In this document: positions 27,166-37,883 of the stretch, piece by piece | Position numbering within the stretch: position 1 is the stretch's first letter | How the letters are laid out: each line of letters begins with the position of its first letter | NCBI GenBank assembly: GCA_013003555.1 | Contig: JABDIV010000114.1 | Location: forward strand, 1-64,000 | Source: Flavobacteriaceae bacterium | Lineage (GTDB): Bacteria > Bacteroidota > Bacteroidia > Flavobacteriales > Flavobacteriaceae | DNA: 64,000 nt | Direction of reading: 5' to 3' | Program-made: the position numbers and the translations under genes | The notes under the pieces: generated by a model | Databases searched by the model: none | Told to the model about the DNA's origin: nothing | The model's input: the letters and a program-made list of their open reading frames with translations, nothing else

Positions 27166-27885
27166 TTATTTTTTTGTGCAGACAACTTGATTTTCAAATT
27201 GCAAATTCACAGTCTTATAGTTATTAAGAGTCTTGTCCTTTTTCGCCTTTTGATAAAAGGCCTTTAAATTGCTGACCTTTTTATCCAAAAAGTCCAAATG
27301 CCCAAAAAAGATCTCCAGATCCAATTCACGCGTTCTTAGACTAATGGTTTTATCTGAATGTTGAATGATCTCGATAATGTGCATTTTTAAAAACTCGTCA
27401 TTTTGAATTCGATTCGCGATTTTATACACATTTCCGAGATCGTTTTTAACGATATCTCCTGTTACCAATGGTACACGTGCAGACCGGTTTTCAGAAAGCG
27501 GCATAAACAAGCCGTCTTCATCGATATAATATGATGCATTTGTGCTCACTCGTGCAATGGGCTGTCGCTGTTCAATTTCAGCCTTAACTTCCCCATTTAC
27601 AGTAAGATACACCTCGGCGGTTTTGATCATTGGATTAGATCTCAGGGCAGTCTCTAAACCATTCAAATCTAAAGTTTCTTTGAGCACTGTCGTAAGGCTG
27701 TCATTATTTTGTATTAACAATTTATTAACGGCCTCTTCGGTAATAAAGAGATTATTATCTCCCAAAAAACTCACCTGGATATCGGTGATAGTCCTGGTCT
27801 TATTTCGTTCAGACGCGAAAGCGAAAAGAAACACCAGCATTATCAGCAAAAATGAAAATTTTATATAATTCCAATTAACACGCAA
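27166..27885 (-). CDS. ftsQ: Cell division protein FtsQ
   Basis: A 239-residue bitopic protein: short cytoplasmic N-terminus, one membrane segment (FSFLLIMLVFLFAFA, about 10-24), then a periplasmic POTRA-like region (TITDIQVSFLGDNNLFITEE) and the beta domain with EIEQRQPIARV. FtsQ links early and late divisome proteins. Sequence is weakly conserved, but topology and the murC-ftsQ-ftsA position identify it. It overlaps murC by 11 bases. Confidence 0.9.
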   Translation of the reverse strand: MRVNWNYIKFSFLLIMLVFLFAFASERNKTRTITDIQVSFLGDNNLFITEEAVNKLLIQNNDSLTTVLKETLDLNGLETALRSNPMIKTAEVYLTVNGEVKAEIEQRQPIARVSTNASYYIDEDGLFMPLSENRSARVPLVTGDIVKNDLGNVYKIANRIQNDEFLKMHIIEIIQHSDKTISLRTRELDLEIFFGHLDFLDKKVSNLKAFYQKAKKDKTLNNYKTVNLQFENQVVCTKK

Positions 27886-29227
27886 GACTCAATTTTTCTT
27901 TAATATGTTCAACTTCTTCTCCAATGTCACCAGCTCCAAGCGTCATAATGATCCTGGCTCGGCTTTTTTGAATGGCCGAGACAATATCCATTTTTCCGAT
28001 TAGCCGTTTATTTTCATGATCTATTTTATTCAATAACCAAGAGGAGGATATGCCTTCAATCGGTTTTTCACGTGCCGGATAAATTTCCAGCAGTACCACC
28101 TCATCAAATTGAGCAAGACTGTTTGCAAACTCTTCGGCAAAATCCCGGGTTCGACTAAACAGATGCGGTTGAAATACCACCATGACTTGCTCATCCGGGT
28201 ACATTTCACGCACAGCTTGATGAACAGCATTGATCTCTTCAGGATGATGCGCATAGTCATCGATAAAAACGAGATCGTCGGTCTTGATTTGATAGGTAAA
28301 TCGTCTTTTAACCCCCTGATAAGATGCTAGTGCCCTGGCAAGTCTATACGGAGCGCAACCATATTCTATAGCCATTGCCAGGGCTATTACTGCATTCGAC
28401 AAATTATGTCTACCAGGTAGGTTAAATTTGAATTTTTCAAAACGGAACGCCGGTGTTTTCAAATCGAACATATACGCCCCATCTTTTATTTTTATATTTT
28501 CGGCCGAGTAATCGGCTGGTTCTTCAATTCCACAACTTATTCCATGTAATGGAAGTCCGAAAGCTAGAAATAACTTACCTCCAGGCTTTAGGCATTTTGT
28601 AAACGCGGTGAACGATTCGACCAGTTGCTCCTTAGTTCCATAGATATCCAAATGATCGGCATCCATCGAAGTAATACATGCAAAATCCGGGGAGAGCTTA
28701 AGAAAGGAGCGATCAAACTCATCGGCTTCTACAACACTTACCTCATTCCCCTTTAAAATGAGATTTGAATTGTAATTCTCAGCAATCCCGCCTAAAAATG
28801 CGGTTAATTCCACCTCACATTCATAAAGAAGGTGCCCCAAAATACTGGTTGTCGTAGTTTTTCCATGTGTTCCCGCTACCGCCAGGCAAACGGACTCCTC
28901 GGTAATAAGTCCGAGCACTTCTGCACGTTTCATAATTATAAAGCCGTGCTTTTTGAAATAAGTTAACTCGGAGTGATTTTCTGGGATGGCTGGTGTGTAA
29001 ACAACCAAAGTCTGTTCAGGATCGAGATAGTTTTGATCGATAGATGAAATATCATCCTCAAAATGAATATCAATGCCCAGAGCGATCAATTCTGAGGTCA
29101 GATCTGTCGATGTACGGTCATAGCCAGCTATTTGCTTACCCAGATTATAGAAATACCGAGCCAGGGCGCTCATCCCGATTCCGCCAATCCCAATAAAATA
29201 CATGTTTTGTTTACCGAGCACACTCAT
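27875..29227 (-). CDS. murC: UDP-N-acetylmuramate-L-alanine ligase
   Basis: A 450-residue Mur ligase that adds L-alanine to UDP-MurNAc with ATP. Motifs: [15 protein letters not shown] (Rossmann nucleotide loop, near 11-25), [11 protein letters not shown] (P-loop, near 116-126), EADEFDRSF (metal/ATP), and [10 protein letters not shown] (DYAHHP, near 320), which is diagnostic for MurC. It overlaps murG by four bases (ATGA) upstream and ftsQ by 11 downstream. Confidence 0.96.
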   Translation of the reverse strand: MSVLGKQNMYFIGIGGIGMSALARYFYNLGKQIAGYDRTSTDLTSELIALGIDIHFEDDISSIDQNYLDPEQTLVVYTPAIPENHSELTYFKKHGFIIMKRAEVLGLITEESVCLAVAGTHGKTTTTSILGHLLYECEVELTAFLGGIAENYNSNLILKGNEVSVVEADEFDRSFLKLSPDFACITSMDADHLDIYGTKEQLVESFTAFTKCLKPGGKLFLAFGLPLHGISCGIEEPADYSAENIKIKDGAYMFDLKTPAFRFEKFKFNLPGRHNLSNAVIALAMAIEYGCAPYRLARALASYQGVKRRFTYQIKTDDLVFIDDYAHHPEEINAVHQAVREMYPDEQVMVVFQPHLFSRTRDFAEEFANSLAQFDEVVLLEIYPAREKPIEGISSSWLLNKIDHENKRLIGKMDIVSAIQKSRARIIMTLGAGDIGEEVEHIKEKLSLAC

Positions 29228-30321
29228 AATTTCAGTAACTTTTCAACTTCGTCTGCAATATCCCTTGTCGCATTAACCAGCGCTAATTTCTTTATATTAT
29301 CTCCTAAAACTTTTTGTTTTTCCGGGCTTTTTATCAATTGGCCGAAAAGATTTTCAAAATCGACTTCCAAATCATTTTCCCTGATTAATAGCGCACCTTC
29401 CTTTTCTACAATTGCCATGGCATTTTTGGTCTGATGATCTTCGGCTACATTCGGACTCGGAATAAAAATGACAGGCTTGCCTACTATACATAATTCTGAA
29501 ACCGAACTGGCACCGGCGCGAGATATGATTATATCTGCAGCGGCATAAGCCATGTCCATCCTATTCAAGAAGGCATGCACTTGCACGTCAGAACGACTAT
29601 CATGTTGCCTAAACTGCCGATAATATAACTTCCCACACTGCCAGATAAGTTGAACATTCTGGGTTTCAAAAAATTCTAATTTTTCTTCGATCAAATTGTT
29701 AATCCGTCTTGCTCCCAGGCTTCCCCCGAGAATCAAGAGCGTTATCTTATTGTGTTTCAATTTGAAAAGATCCTTTGCTTCAATCGATTTACCCTCGATA
29801 TTCAGAATATCCTGTCTTACCGGGTTCCCGGTTTTGATGATTTTTTCCTTGGGGAAATATTTCTCAAGCCCATCATATGCTACACAAATTGAATTCGCTT
29901 TCTTCGATAGTAATTTATTGGTAATGCCAGGGTAAGAATTCTGCTCCTGGATAAGGCTGGGAACACCTTTTGATACCGCCATTTGTAAAAGCGGACCACT
30001 GGCAAAGCCACCGGTTCCGATAGCAACATCAGGTTTAAATCGCTTCAATATCTTTCTTGAACGCAATAAACTGCTAATGAGTTTGAATGGAAAAGACAGG
30101 TTTTTGAGCGTTAGCTTCCTCTGAATCCCTGAGATCCAAAGGCCTTCAATCTTATACCCAGCCTGCGGTACTTTTTCCATTTCCATTTTATCACGGGCAC
30201 CGACAAAAAGAAATTCGGCCTCCGGATAACGCTGCTTCAATTCATTTGCAATTGAAATAGCAGGATAAATATGACCTCCCGTTCCACCTCCAGATAATAT
30301 GATCTTAATCCCTTTCATCAA
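29224..30321 (-). CDS. murG: Undecaprenyl-PP-MurNAc-pentapeptide GlcNAc transferase
   Basis: A 365-residue GT28 glycosyltransferase that makes lipid II from lipid I on the inner face of the membrane. It has the N-terminal [15 protein letters not shown] (G loop), the [14 protein letters not shown] loop, the QEQNSYPG motif, and in the donor domain [22 protein letters not shown] and [13 protein letters not shown]. Length is standard. It overlaps ftsW and murC by four bases each, indicating translational coupling. Confidence 0.96.
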   Translation of the reverse strand: MMKGIKIILSGGGTGGHIYPAISIANELKQRYPEAEFLFVGARDKMEMEKVPQAGYKIEGLWISGIQRKLTLKNLSFPFKLISSLLRSRKILKRFKPDVAIGTGGFASGPLLQMAVSKGVPSLIQEQNSYPGITNKLLSKKANSICVAYDGLEKYFPKEKIIKTGNPVRQDILNIEGKSIEAKDLFKLKHNKITLLILGGSLGARRINNLIEEKLEFFETQNVQLIWQCGKLYYRQFRQHDSRSDVQVHAFLNRMDMAYAAADIIISRAGASSVSELCIVGKPVIFIPSPNVAEDHQTKNAMAIVEKEGALLIRENDLEVDFENLFGQLIKSPEKQKVLGDNIKKLALVNATRDIADEVEKLLKL

Positions 30322-31508
30322 ATGGTTTCGCTTAAGATTTCCAATGGATTTTCACCCAATTCTTCCAACTCTCTAATCTCCTGTCTCTTAGCACTTACAC
30401 TAAGAATAATTCCTACAGCAAGACAAGTCATCCAAATCGATGTACCGCCACTGCTAATCAACGGTAATGTTTGACCTGTAACCGGGAATAGCTCAACGGC
30501 CACCGCCATATTGATAAGTGCCTGAAATACAATAGGCAGTCCCACCCCGATAGCGAGTAGTTTACCAAAAACGGTGTCGCTTTTATGAGCCACAATCACC
30601 ACTCTAAACAATAACCATAAGTATAGGACTAACAGGAAGAGCCCCCCGATCAGCCCATATTCTTCAATGATGATCGCGTATATGAAATCTGAGGATGATT
30701 GTGGTAAAAAGTTCTTTTGAATACTTTTCCCCGGGCCTAAGCCTTGAATACCTCCCGAGGCAATTGCAATTTTGGCTTTTTCAATTTGATAATCAGCCTC
30801 GGTGTCTTCCCCGTTCAAATAATTCTCTATCCTGTTTGACCAGGTATCGACACGGTTTGGCATGGCTTCTGGAAAAGCTCTTGCGACAAGAATGAAAAGC
30901 GATAGGACAACAATTCCGGATAATATGATGAAAGCGATATAGCGCAGCGGGTACCCACCCAAAAATGTGAGGACCAATACCATGACAAAAATAATAGCAG
31001 TAGTCGAAAAATTAGCAGGAAGTATAAGTGCTAAAATTAAAAATACAGGTGTCCATAACGGCAACAAGGACTCTTTAAAACTAACGGTCTTTCCTTTTAT
31101 TTTTGATAAATAGCGAGCCACATAAACCATAAGCACAACTGCTGCGAGCGTTGATGGCTGAAAAGTAAAACCAACCAAAGGAACCTGTATCCATCGGCTG
31201 GCATTGGCACCCTCTATGGTTGTTCCCTGAAAAAGTGTGACGATCAAAAGAACGACAACTACGGGAATAAGAACCATCGACAGGCCCCTGAAATATCGAT
31301 AAGGTATGCGATGAACCCCATACATAAGGGTAAAACCGAGAAACAAATGAAGAAAGTGTTTAAGAAAATAATTAAAGGTGTTTCCATCTCCGCTGATATA
31401 GGCCAGGTTACTCGCCGAGCTGTATACCGGTAAAAACGAAAAGATAGCCAGAAGCGCAGCAATGGCCCAAATAAGCTTATCTCCTTTTATGTTCTTAAAT
31501 AATTCCAC
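30318..31508 (-). CDS. ftsW: Lipid II polymerase FtsW (SEDS family)
   Basis: A 396-residue SEDS membrane protein with about ten hydrophobic segments. Conserved elements include [18 protein letters not shown], with the QPS motif, the catalytic-region aspartate in [34 protein letters not shown], and [17 protein letters not shown] near the end. It works with FtsI as a septal glycosyltransferase. It lies between murD and murG, the conserved place in this cluster. Confidence 0.95.
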   Translation of the reverse strand: MELFKNIKGDKLIWAIAALLAIFSFLPVYSSASNLAYISGDGNTFNYFLKHFLHLFLGFTLMYGVHRIPYRYFRGLSMVLIPVVVVLLIVTLFQGTTIEGANASRWIQVPLVGFTFQPSTLAAVVLMVYVARYLSKIKGKTVSFKESLLPLWTPVFLILALILPANFSTTAIIFVMVLVLTFLGGYPLRYIAFIILSGIVVLSLFILVARAFPEAMPNRVDTWSNRIENYLNGEDTEADYQIEKAKIAIASGGIQGLGPGKSIQKNFLPQSSSDFIYAIIIEEYGLIGGLFLLVLYLWLLFRVVIVAHKSDTVFGKLLAIGVGLPIVFQALINMAVAVELFPVTGQTLPLISSGGTSIWMTCLAVGIILSVSAKRQEIRELEELGENPLEILSETI

Positions 31509-31511
31509 TGA

Positions 31512-32846
31512 TTAGAGTTTTCTTACTGCTTCCTTAAATTGTCTTCCGCGATCCTCGTAATTTTCAAAGAGATCGAAACTGGCACATGCCGGAGATAGCA
31601 ATACTGAATCACCTGCCTCAGCAATCTTATAGGCGATCTTAACTGCTTCACTCATAAATTGAGTTTCTACGATGATATCGACCATTTTTCCGAAATTTTC
31701 GAATAATTTCTTGTTATCCACACCAAGACAAATGATCGCCTTGACTTTTTCGTTGATAAAGGGATAAAGTTGGGAATAGTCATTTCCCTTATCTTCACCG
31801 CCCACAATCCAAACCGTAGGAGTGTCCATGCTTTCAAGTGCATAATAAGTGGCATTGACGTTGGTCGCTTTTGAATCATTAATGTATTCCACCTTGTTGA
31901 TTCTCAAGACACGTTCTAAGCGGTGTTCTGCACCCTGAAATGTTTCCAGGCTCTCCCTGATGGTGAGATTTCTGATGTTAAATAGTTGGGCGACAGCTGA
32001 AGCTGCCATGGCATTCTTAATGTTATGCTTACCCTCTAATGCTAAATTTGTTGTTGGCATAATATGTTCGCTATTATCAATTTTTATTGTTATCGATTCA
32101 TTTTTGTAATACACCCCGTAGTCGAGTTCCTTTTTTAAAGAAAATGGGACTAAGGTTGATTGAATGTCGTTGTCAGACAAATAAGCCTCTATGACCTCAT
32201 CATCGGCATCATAGATAAAAAAGTCCGCTTCGGTCTGATTCATCGCAATTCGGAATTTGGCCTCGACATAGTTTTCGAATTTGTAATCATACCGGTCTAA
32301 ATGATCTGGCGTTATATTGGTTATTACTCCAATTTGTGGCCTGAATAATTCAATGCCGTCTAATTGAAAACTACTTAGTTCAAGAACATAGTAGTCGAAA
32401 CTGTCTCGTGCGACACTCATGGCAAAGCTGTCACCAATGTTGCCTGCTATTCCTACATTTAACCCGCCTTGCTTCAGAATATGATAACAAAGCATTGTAG
32501 TGGTGGTCTTGCCATTGCTGCCCGTAATGCCCACTATTTTGGCATCGGTGTACTTTCCGGCAAATTCTATTTCCGAAATAACAGGAACGCCTTTTGATCT
32601 CAAAGCCTTGACAATTTTAACAGTATCACTAATGCCCGGGCTTTTCATAACCAAATCGGCACTCAGAATTAGATCTTCAGAGTGATTACCTTCCTCCCAT
32701 TCAATCTCATGATGTATAAGAACGTCTTTGTATTTCTGTTTTATCGAACCATAATCTGAAACAAATACCTCATAGCCTTTTTGTTTCCCCAAAACGGCGG
32801 TTCCAACCCCGCTTTCCCCTGCACCTAAAACCACCAGCCGTTTCAT
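31512..32846 (-). CDS. murD: UDP-N-acetylmuramoylalanine-D-glutamate ligase
   Basis: A 444-residue Mur ligase that adds D-glutamate. The ATP loop GITGSNGKTTTTML lies near 110-123; the dinucleotide-like loop LGAGESGVGTAVL is at the start, and NDSKATNVNATYYAL and SPACASFDLFENYEDRGRQF near the C-terminus are MurD signatures. I start it at the ATG of [12 protein letters not shown]. The frame stays open to 32903, but that would overlap mraY by 58 bases, whereas this start overlaps the mraY stop by one base (TAATG). Confidence 0.95.
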   Translation of the reverse strand: MKRLVVLGAGESGVGTAVLGKQKGYEVFVSDYGSIKQKYKDVLIHHEIEWEEGNHSEDLILSADLVMKSPGISDTVKIVKALRSKGVPVISEIEFAGKYTDAKIVGITGSNGKTTTTMLCYHILKQGGLNVGIAGNIGDSFAMSVARDSFDYYVLELSSFQLDGIELFRPQIGVITNITPDHLDRYDYKFENYVEAKFRIAMNQTEADFFIYDADDEVIEAYLSDNDIQSTLVPFSLKKELDYGVYYKNESITIKIDNSEHIMPTTNLALEGKHNIKNAMAASAVAQLFNIRNLTIRESLETFQGAEHRLERVLRINKVEYINDSKATNVNATYYALESMDTPTVWIVGGEDKGNDYSQLYPFINEKVKAIICLGVDNKKLFENFGKMVDIIVETQFMSEAVKIAYKIAEAGDSVLLSPACASFDLFENYEDRGRQFKEAVRKL

Positions 32847-34078
32847 TAGCGAATTTTCAAGGTGACAATCGACACTATGGCCAATAGGATACCGATGATC
32901 CAAAACCGCGTAACGATTTTGCTTTCATGATATCCAAGTTTTTGAAAATGATGGTGTAAGGGCGACATCTTAAATATTCGGCGGCCCTCACCGAACTTTT
33001 TCTTGGTGTATTTGAAGTAGCTCACTTGCATGACTACCGATAAATTTTCTGCCAGGAATATCCCGCACAACACCGGGATTAGCCATTCTTTTCTTACTGC
33101 AATAGCGATTACTGCTATGATACCTCCGATGGTCAGACTTCCTGTATCTCCCATAAAAACCTGTGCCGGATAGGTATTGTACCAAAGGAAACCTATTAAA
33201 GCACCAACAAAAGCCGTGATATAAATCGTGATTTCCTCTACGCGTGGGATGTACATGATGTTCAGGTAATCTGAAAAAATAATATTACCAGAAACCCATG
33301 CGAATATCCCGAGAGTAAGAACAATTATCGCTGACGATCCGGCCGCCAGGCCATCGATGCCATCGGTAAGATTGGCTCCATTCGAAACAGCAGTAATGAT
33401 GAAAATCACTAACGGAATAAATATCAACCAGGCATATTTACGGGCATTCGGACTAATCCATGATATCAGATCGGCATAATCGAATTCATTATATTTTACA
33501 AAAGGAATGGTTGTTTTGGTTGACTTCTCTTCGGCTTTAAACTGTTTGACCGGGTTTGTAGAATCAACAATCTCAACGCGATCGGCCATGGGAAGCTCCT
33601 CTTTGATGGTTACCTGAGGATGGAAATACAAGGTAGTGCCTACAATTATTCCAAGTCCTACCTGGCCAAGAACCTTGAATCGACCCTTTAGGCCTTCTTT
33701 ATCTTTTTTGAACTTCTTGATGTAATCATCAATAAAGCCAATGATTCCCATCCATACCGTTGTCACAATCAACAGGATGACATAGATATTCTCTAGTTTC
33801 GACAAAAGAAGAACCGGAATTAAGGTGGCAATAATTATTATGATACCGCCCATTGTAGGCGTTCCAGCTTTCTCCTCCTGACCTTCGAGTCCAAGATCAC
33901 GAATGGTCTCTCCGACTTGTTGTTTCATTAAAAATCGAATAATTCGTTTTCCGTAGATCGTAGAGATTAGCAGAGACAAGATAATTGCCATGGCCGCCCG
34001 GAAACTTATAAAGCCGAAAAGGGAAGCTCCTGGGAACTGGTATTCATTTTCAAGGTATTGAAACAAATAGTATAGCAT
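32846..34078 (-). CDS. mraY: Phospho-MurNAc-pentapeptide transferase MraY
   Basis: A 410-residue polyprenyl-phosphate sugar-1-phosphate transferase that makes lipid I. Motifs: [19 protein letters not shown] (DDxxK, catalytic aspartates), [28 protein letters not shown] and the HHHFQKLG loop (SPLHHHFQ). It is about 50 residues longer than E. coli MraY because of a polar insertion around 165-215 ([20 protein letters not shown] and following). Two bases separate it from murE. Confidence 0.96.
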   Translation of the reverse strand: MLYYLFQYLENEYQFPGASLFGFISFRAAMAIILSLLISTIYGKRIIRFLMKQQVGETIRDLGLEGQEEKAGTPTMGGIIIIIATLIPVLLLSKLENIYVILLIVTTVWMGIIGFIDDYIKKFKKDKEGLKGRFKVLGQVGLGIIVGTTLYFHPQVTIKEELPMADRVEIVDSTNPVKQFKAEEKSTKTTIPFVKYNEFDYADLISWISPNARKYAWLIFIPLVIFIITAVSNGANLTDGIDGLAAGSSAIIVLTLGIFAWVSGNIIFSDYLNIMYIPRVEEITIYITAFVGALIGFLWYNTYPAQVFMGDTGSLTIGGIIAVIAIAVRKEWLIPVLCGIFLAENLSVVMQVSYFKYTKKKFGEGRRIFKMSPLHHHFQKLGYHESKIVTRFWIIGILLAIVSIVTLKIR

Positions 34079-34080
34079 GG

Positions 34081-35544
34081 CTATTTCTGTAATTGTTTTA
34101 ATAGTTCGTCTACGATTTTAAAGTCATCAAATTCGGTCCTGACGCCGTTGATTTCCTGGTAGGTTTCATGGCCTTTACCGGCGATCAGGATAATATCATT
34201 TGGCTGGGCTAATTGACAGGCAGTTTTAATGGCTTGTTTTCTGTCAACAATTGATAGGGTGCGACCGACGTTTTGTGGCTCAACACCTTTTTCCATATCC
34301 TTTATAATGGCCTCGGGCGATTCGGTTCTGGGATTGTCACTAGTGAAGATCACCTTATTACTGAGTGACGAAGCGATGTTTGCCATCTTGGGTCGTTTTG
34401 ATTTGTCCCGATCGCCACCGCAACCCACAACAGTTATAAGAGTTTCATTCTTTGTTCTTATGCTGTTGATAGTTTCCAGTACATTTTTTAAGGCGTCCGG
34501 TGTATGCGCATAGTCGATTATGGCTGTAATATTATCTTCTGAAATGAGATATTGAAACCGCCCGCTAACGCTGTCCAATTCACTTATAATACGCAAGCTC
34601 TCCACCGATTCTAAACCGAGTAGATCGGCAGCGCCATAGATCGCTAAAAGATTATAGGCGTTAAAATTCCCGATCAGTTTTGCCCAGACCTCATTTTCAT
34701 TGATCTTTAACAAAAGTCCACTCAATTGATTTTCGAGGATCTGACCACGATAATTGGCATAGTTCTTCAGAGCATAGGTATACTTCTTAGCCTTCGTATT
34801 CTGCAACATGAATAAACCATTCTTGTCATCGATATTCACAAGAGCAAAAGCCGATTTAGGTAACTGGTCAAAAAATAATTTCTTGACATCACGATAGTTC
34901 GAAAAGGTTTTATGATAATCAAGATGATCATGGGTAATATTGGTAAAAATTCCACCCGCAAAACTCAGACCTTCCGTACGTTTCTGATCAATTCCATGGC
35001 TGCTCACCTCCATAAAGCAATATTCCACTCCTTCATCATTCATCTCTTTCAAACATTGATTAATACGAAGGGGATTGGGTGTTGTATGAGTAGCCGGATA
35101 AGCGGTTTCATCGATCATAATGTTCACTGTAGAAATTAGGCCAACCTTATAGCCTACCCGTTTGAACAATCGATATAATAATGAGGCGATGGTCGTTTTT
35201 CCATTTGTCCCGGTTATCCCGATAAGTTTGAGATTATTTGAAGGGTTCCCGAAATAATTAGAAGCCATTATGGCCAATGCCTTCGCCGAATCCGACACCT
35301 CAACATAGGTGAGATTTTCCCGGGTTTTCTTTGGAAGTTGCTCACAAATTATTGCCACTGAACCGTTTTCCTCAGCCATTTCAATATAATCATGGCCATC
35401 AACTACCGATCCCCTAACAGCGACAAATACATCACCGGCGCTGACTTTTCTCGAATCAAACTGCAGGGTTTTCAGGGGGATTGCTGTGCTCCCGATTACC
35501 GCATTGAGGTTTACCTTATATAATATGTTTTTGAGCTCGATCAA
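34081..35544 (-). CDS. murE: UDP-MurNAc-tripeptide synthetase MurE (meso-diaminopimelate type)
   Basis: A 487-residue Mur ligase adding the third stem-peptide residue. The P-loop [15 protein letters not shown] lies near 111-125, the carbamylated-lysine region around [14 protein letters not shown], and [11 protein letters not shown] near 345. The motif [13 protein letters not shown] contains DNPR, which in characterised MurE enzymes recognises meso-diaminopimelate, so the peptidoglycan is predicted to be DAP-type. It overlaps ftsI by four bases (ATGA). Confidence 0.96.
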   Translation of the reverse strand: MIELKNILYKVNLNAVIGSTAIPLKTLQFDSRKVSAGDVFVAVRGSVVDGHDYIEMAEENGSVAIICEQLPKKTRENLTYVEVSDSAKALAIMASNYFGNPSNNLKLIGITGTNGKTTIASLLYRLFKRVGYKVGLISTVNIMIDETAYPATHTTPNPLRINQCLKEMNDEGVEYCFMEVSSHGIDQKRTEGLSFAGGIFTNITHDHLDYHKTFSNYRDVKKLFFDQLPKSAFALVNIDDKNGLFMLQNTKAKKYTYALKNYANYRGQILENQLSGLLLKINENEVWAKLIGNFNAYNLLAIYGAADLLGLESVESLRIISELDSVSGRFQYLISEDNITAIIDYAHTPDALKNVLETINSIRTKNETLITVVGCGGDRDKSKRPKMANIASSLSNKVIFTSDNPRTESPEAIIKDMEKGVEPQNVGRTLSIVDRKQAIKTACQLAQPNDIILIAGKGHETYQEINGVRTEFDDFKIVDELLKQLQK

Positions 35545-37553
35545 TTTAATTCGAGTATTACGGTTTGATTTTTACGAACTTTCGTTCCCTTGTCGATAGA
35601 TTGAGATTTTACCTCACCACTTCCCCTGAGTTTCACTTTAAGTCCCATATTTTCGAGTAAGGCCAGAGCATCCATTGCTGTCATGCGGTTAACATCAGGC
35701 ATAATCGTTTTATATTTTTGAGCCTTATCGAAATAGGCGTTGAAATCAGATTCTACTTCCATGATTTTAGAATCCAGATCAGTCACTTCATCGCTAAGAG
35801 GTGTATCGGTATAAATCTTCTGTGCGATTTTTTTAAAAACGGGTCCGGAAACATCAGCACCATAATATCCCACACTTTTATCGGGTTCATGAATGACTAC
35901 AATACATGAATACTTTGGATTTTCGGCCGGAAAGAAACCAGCAAATGAAGAAATGTAATTGAGCTTGTCCTTATCGGAATAATCCTTTTGACAGGTTCCA
36001 GTTTTTCCTGCCATTGAAAAGTTTTCAGAATACAACCTATGGCCGGTGCCGTGCTTTTTCTCGACCACGTTGATAAGTAGTTGTTTTAATTTGGAAACGG
36101 TTTCTTCAGAACAGACTTGTCTATTGATCACTTCTTTGTCAAAAGATTCTATGGTCCTTCCAAACTCTTTTACTTCCTTAAGAAACCTCGGTTTAACCAT
36201 TTCTCCATCGTTGGCGATGGCATTGTAAAAGGTCAGAGTCTGAAGCGGTGTGAAGGATACCCCATAACCATAGGCCATCCAGGGTAGAGCAATTCCACTC
36301 CAACGATTATCCTTGATGTCAGGATCAGGAATAATTGCTTCGCCTTCACCGATAATTGGCAGATTGAGTTTGTCTTTCAGGTTCATCTCATAAAGCCTGT
36401 GGACGAATTTCCTGGGATTATCTTTATAATTCTCATTGATGGCTTTTACGATTCCGGTGTTTGATGAGACCTCAAAAGCTTTCGAAACGGATATCTTTCC
36501 ATAACCACCATCCCTTGAATCTCTTACGCGATATTTATTGTAAAAGGTCAAGATACCTCGCTCGGTATCCACAATATCACTGGTATCGATAACCTTATCT
36601 TCAAGAGCTGCAGCAAGCGCCATCAGTTTAAAAGTTGAACCCGGTTCATGGCTTTCCCAAACGGCATAATTGCGCCGTTCATAGTACTTACCTTTTTCCC
36701 CTTTACCCAGGTTTGAAATAGCCTTGATTTCACCTGTTTTAACATCCATAACCACAACACAACCGTGATCGGCTTTATAGTACTCTAATTGTTCAAGCAG
36801 GGCATGGTGGGCTATATCCTGAATATTCACATCTAAGGTGGTGTAAACATCATAGCCGTCTTTTGGTTCGATCTGGTTGAAATCTTCGATGGGTTTCCAC
36901 TGACCCTTTCCAATGCGTTGCTTTAATCGTCGACCATCAGTCCCGCGCAGGTATTTCATACCAAAAGCACCATCTATTCCGGGTCTTGTAACATTTCCCT
37001 GATCATCAACTCGTTCATAGCCAATGGTGCGTTGAGCTATTCCTCCCATCGGATGCTCCCGTTTTGTAGTTTGTTCAACAATCAGTCCGCCCCGAAATGC
37101 TCCATATTCCAGCAATGGAAAATTTCTGAACCGCAAATAATCAGAATAACTCAGATTTCTTGCTAAACGGAAATAGCGATTTTTGTTTGCCCTTGCTTTT
37201 CTCAGGTTTTGATTATAGCCGGCTGATGATTTTCCATAGAAATTTGCCAGTGAATCGGCCAGTGCAGAGATATAAAGCTCAAATGTCTTCTTTGAGGGGG
37301 TAACCGCATCGAAACGAATGTCGTATTTAGGAACCGAAGTTGCGAGTAAACTCCCATCGGCTGCATATACATTGCCCCGGTTTGCCGGAATAACGACATT
37401 TTTAATGGTGCGTTCTTCGGCCAAATCCCGGTAAAGATCACCCTGAACAAACTGAATCTTAACCAATTTAAATACCACGAGAAGAGCGAAGATGAACATA
37501 CATCCTGCCACAAAGTATAATCGGTTCAATATGTTCTTGTCGTTTGCTTCCAA
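35541..37553 (-). CDS. ftsI: Septal peptidoglycan transpeptidase FtsI (PBP3) with a PASTA domain
   Basis: A 670-residue class B penicillin-binding protein. N-terminal membrane anchor (LYFVAGCMFIFALLVVFKL, about 12-30), dimerisation domain, then transpeptidase with the active-site motifs STFK (in EPGSTFKLMAL), SSN (in EVSSNTGI) and KTG (in MAGKTGTCQ). A C-terminal PASTA domain (about 610-670: IMPDVNRMTAMDALALLENM and on) binds nascent peptidoglycan in other proteins. It crosslinks septal peptidoglycan beside FtsW. Nine bases separate it from ftsL. Confidence 0.96.
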   Translation of the reverse strand: MEANDKNILNRLYFVAGCMFIFALLVVFKLVKIQFVQGDLYRDLAEERTIKNVVIPANRGNVYAADGSLLATSVPKYDIRFDAVTPSKKTFELYISALADSLANFYGKSSAGYNQNLRKARANKNRYFRLARNLSYSDYLRFRNFPLLEYGAFRGGLIVEQTTKREHPMGGIAQRTIGYERVDDQGNVTRPGIDGAFGMKYLRGTDGRRLKQRIGKGQWKPIEDFNQIEPKDGYDVYTTLDVNIQDIAHHALLEQLEYYKADHGCVVVMDVKTGEIKAISNLGKGEKGKYYERRNYAVWESHEPGSTFKLMALAAALEDKVIDTSDIVDTERGILTFYNKYRVRDSRDGGYGKISVSKAFEVSSNTGIVKAINENYKDNPRKFVHRLYEMNLKDKLNLPIIGEGEAIIPDPDIKDNRWSGIALPWMAYGYGVSFTPLQTLTFYNAIANDGEMVKPRFLKEVKEFGRTIESFDKEVINRQVCSEETVSKLKQLLINVVEKKHGTGHRLYSENFSMAGKTGTCQKDYSDKDKLNYISSFAGFFPAENPKYSCIVVIHEPDKSVGYYGADVSGPVFKKIAQKIYTDTPLSDEVTDLDSKIMEVESDFNAYFDKAQKYKTIMPDVNRMTAMDALALLENMGLKVKLRGSGEVKSQSIDKGTKVRKNQTVILELN

Positions 37554-37562
37554 TTCGTAACT

Positions 37563-37883
37563 CTAATTTTGACTTTTTACATGAACTTTTTTTGGTGGTA
37601 TTCCCGAGGGCATTATTCCTTTAGGTGCCAATTCTGCGCGCACATTCGATTCCATTTTCAATCGCATGAGTTTCGATCGACCATCAACAAAAAGTGAACG
37701 CAAAGCCTTTACTTCCTCATTTAACTGTGCGATCTCATGCACCTTACGATCGGCGCTATGAGAACTCGCAATCATCACGATGGCCAGCATGGAAAGAAAA
37801 AGGATGAGTCTCCAATTTTTAAAGGAGTCATCACTTATTAAAAAGGTCCCTCTTAAAACACTGTATATACTTTTTTTAACCAC
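37563..37883 (-). CDS. ftsL: FtsL-like cell division protein
   Basis: A 106-residue bitopic protein: cytoplasmic N-terminus, one membrane segment (LILFLSMLAIVMIASS, about 27-42), then a periplasmic heptad-rich helix (KVHEIAQLNEEVKALRSLF). Position between rsmH and ftsI and this topology identify the FtsL-like subunit of the FtsQLB complex. Sequence similarity in this family is too low for a stronger call. It overlaps rsmH by one base. Confidence 0.85.
   Translation of the reverse strand: MVKKSIYSVLRGTFLISDDSFKNWRLILFLSMLAIVMIASSHSADRKVHEIAQLNEEVKALRSLFVDGRSKLMRLKMESNVRAELAPKGIMPSGIPPKKVHVKSQN

Noticed and set aside
32847-32903. Extended N-terminus of MurD
   Set aside because: It would overlap mraY by 58 bases; the ATG at 32846 overlaps the mraY stop by one base and matches the usual MurD start.
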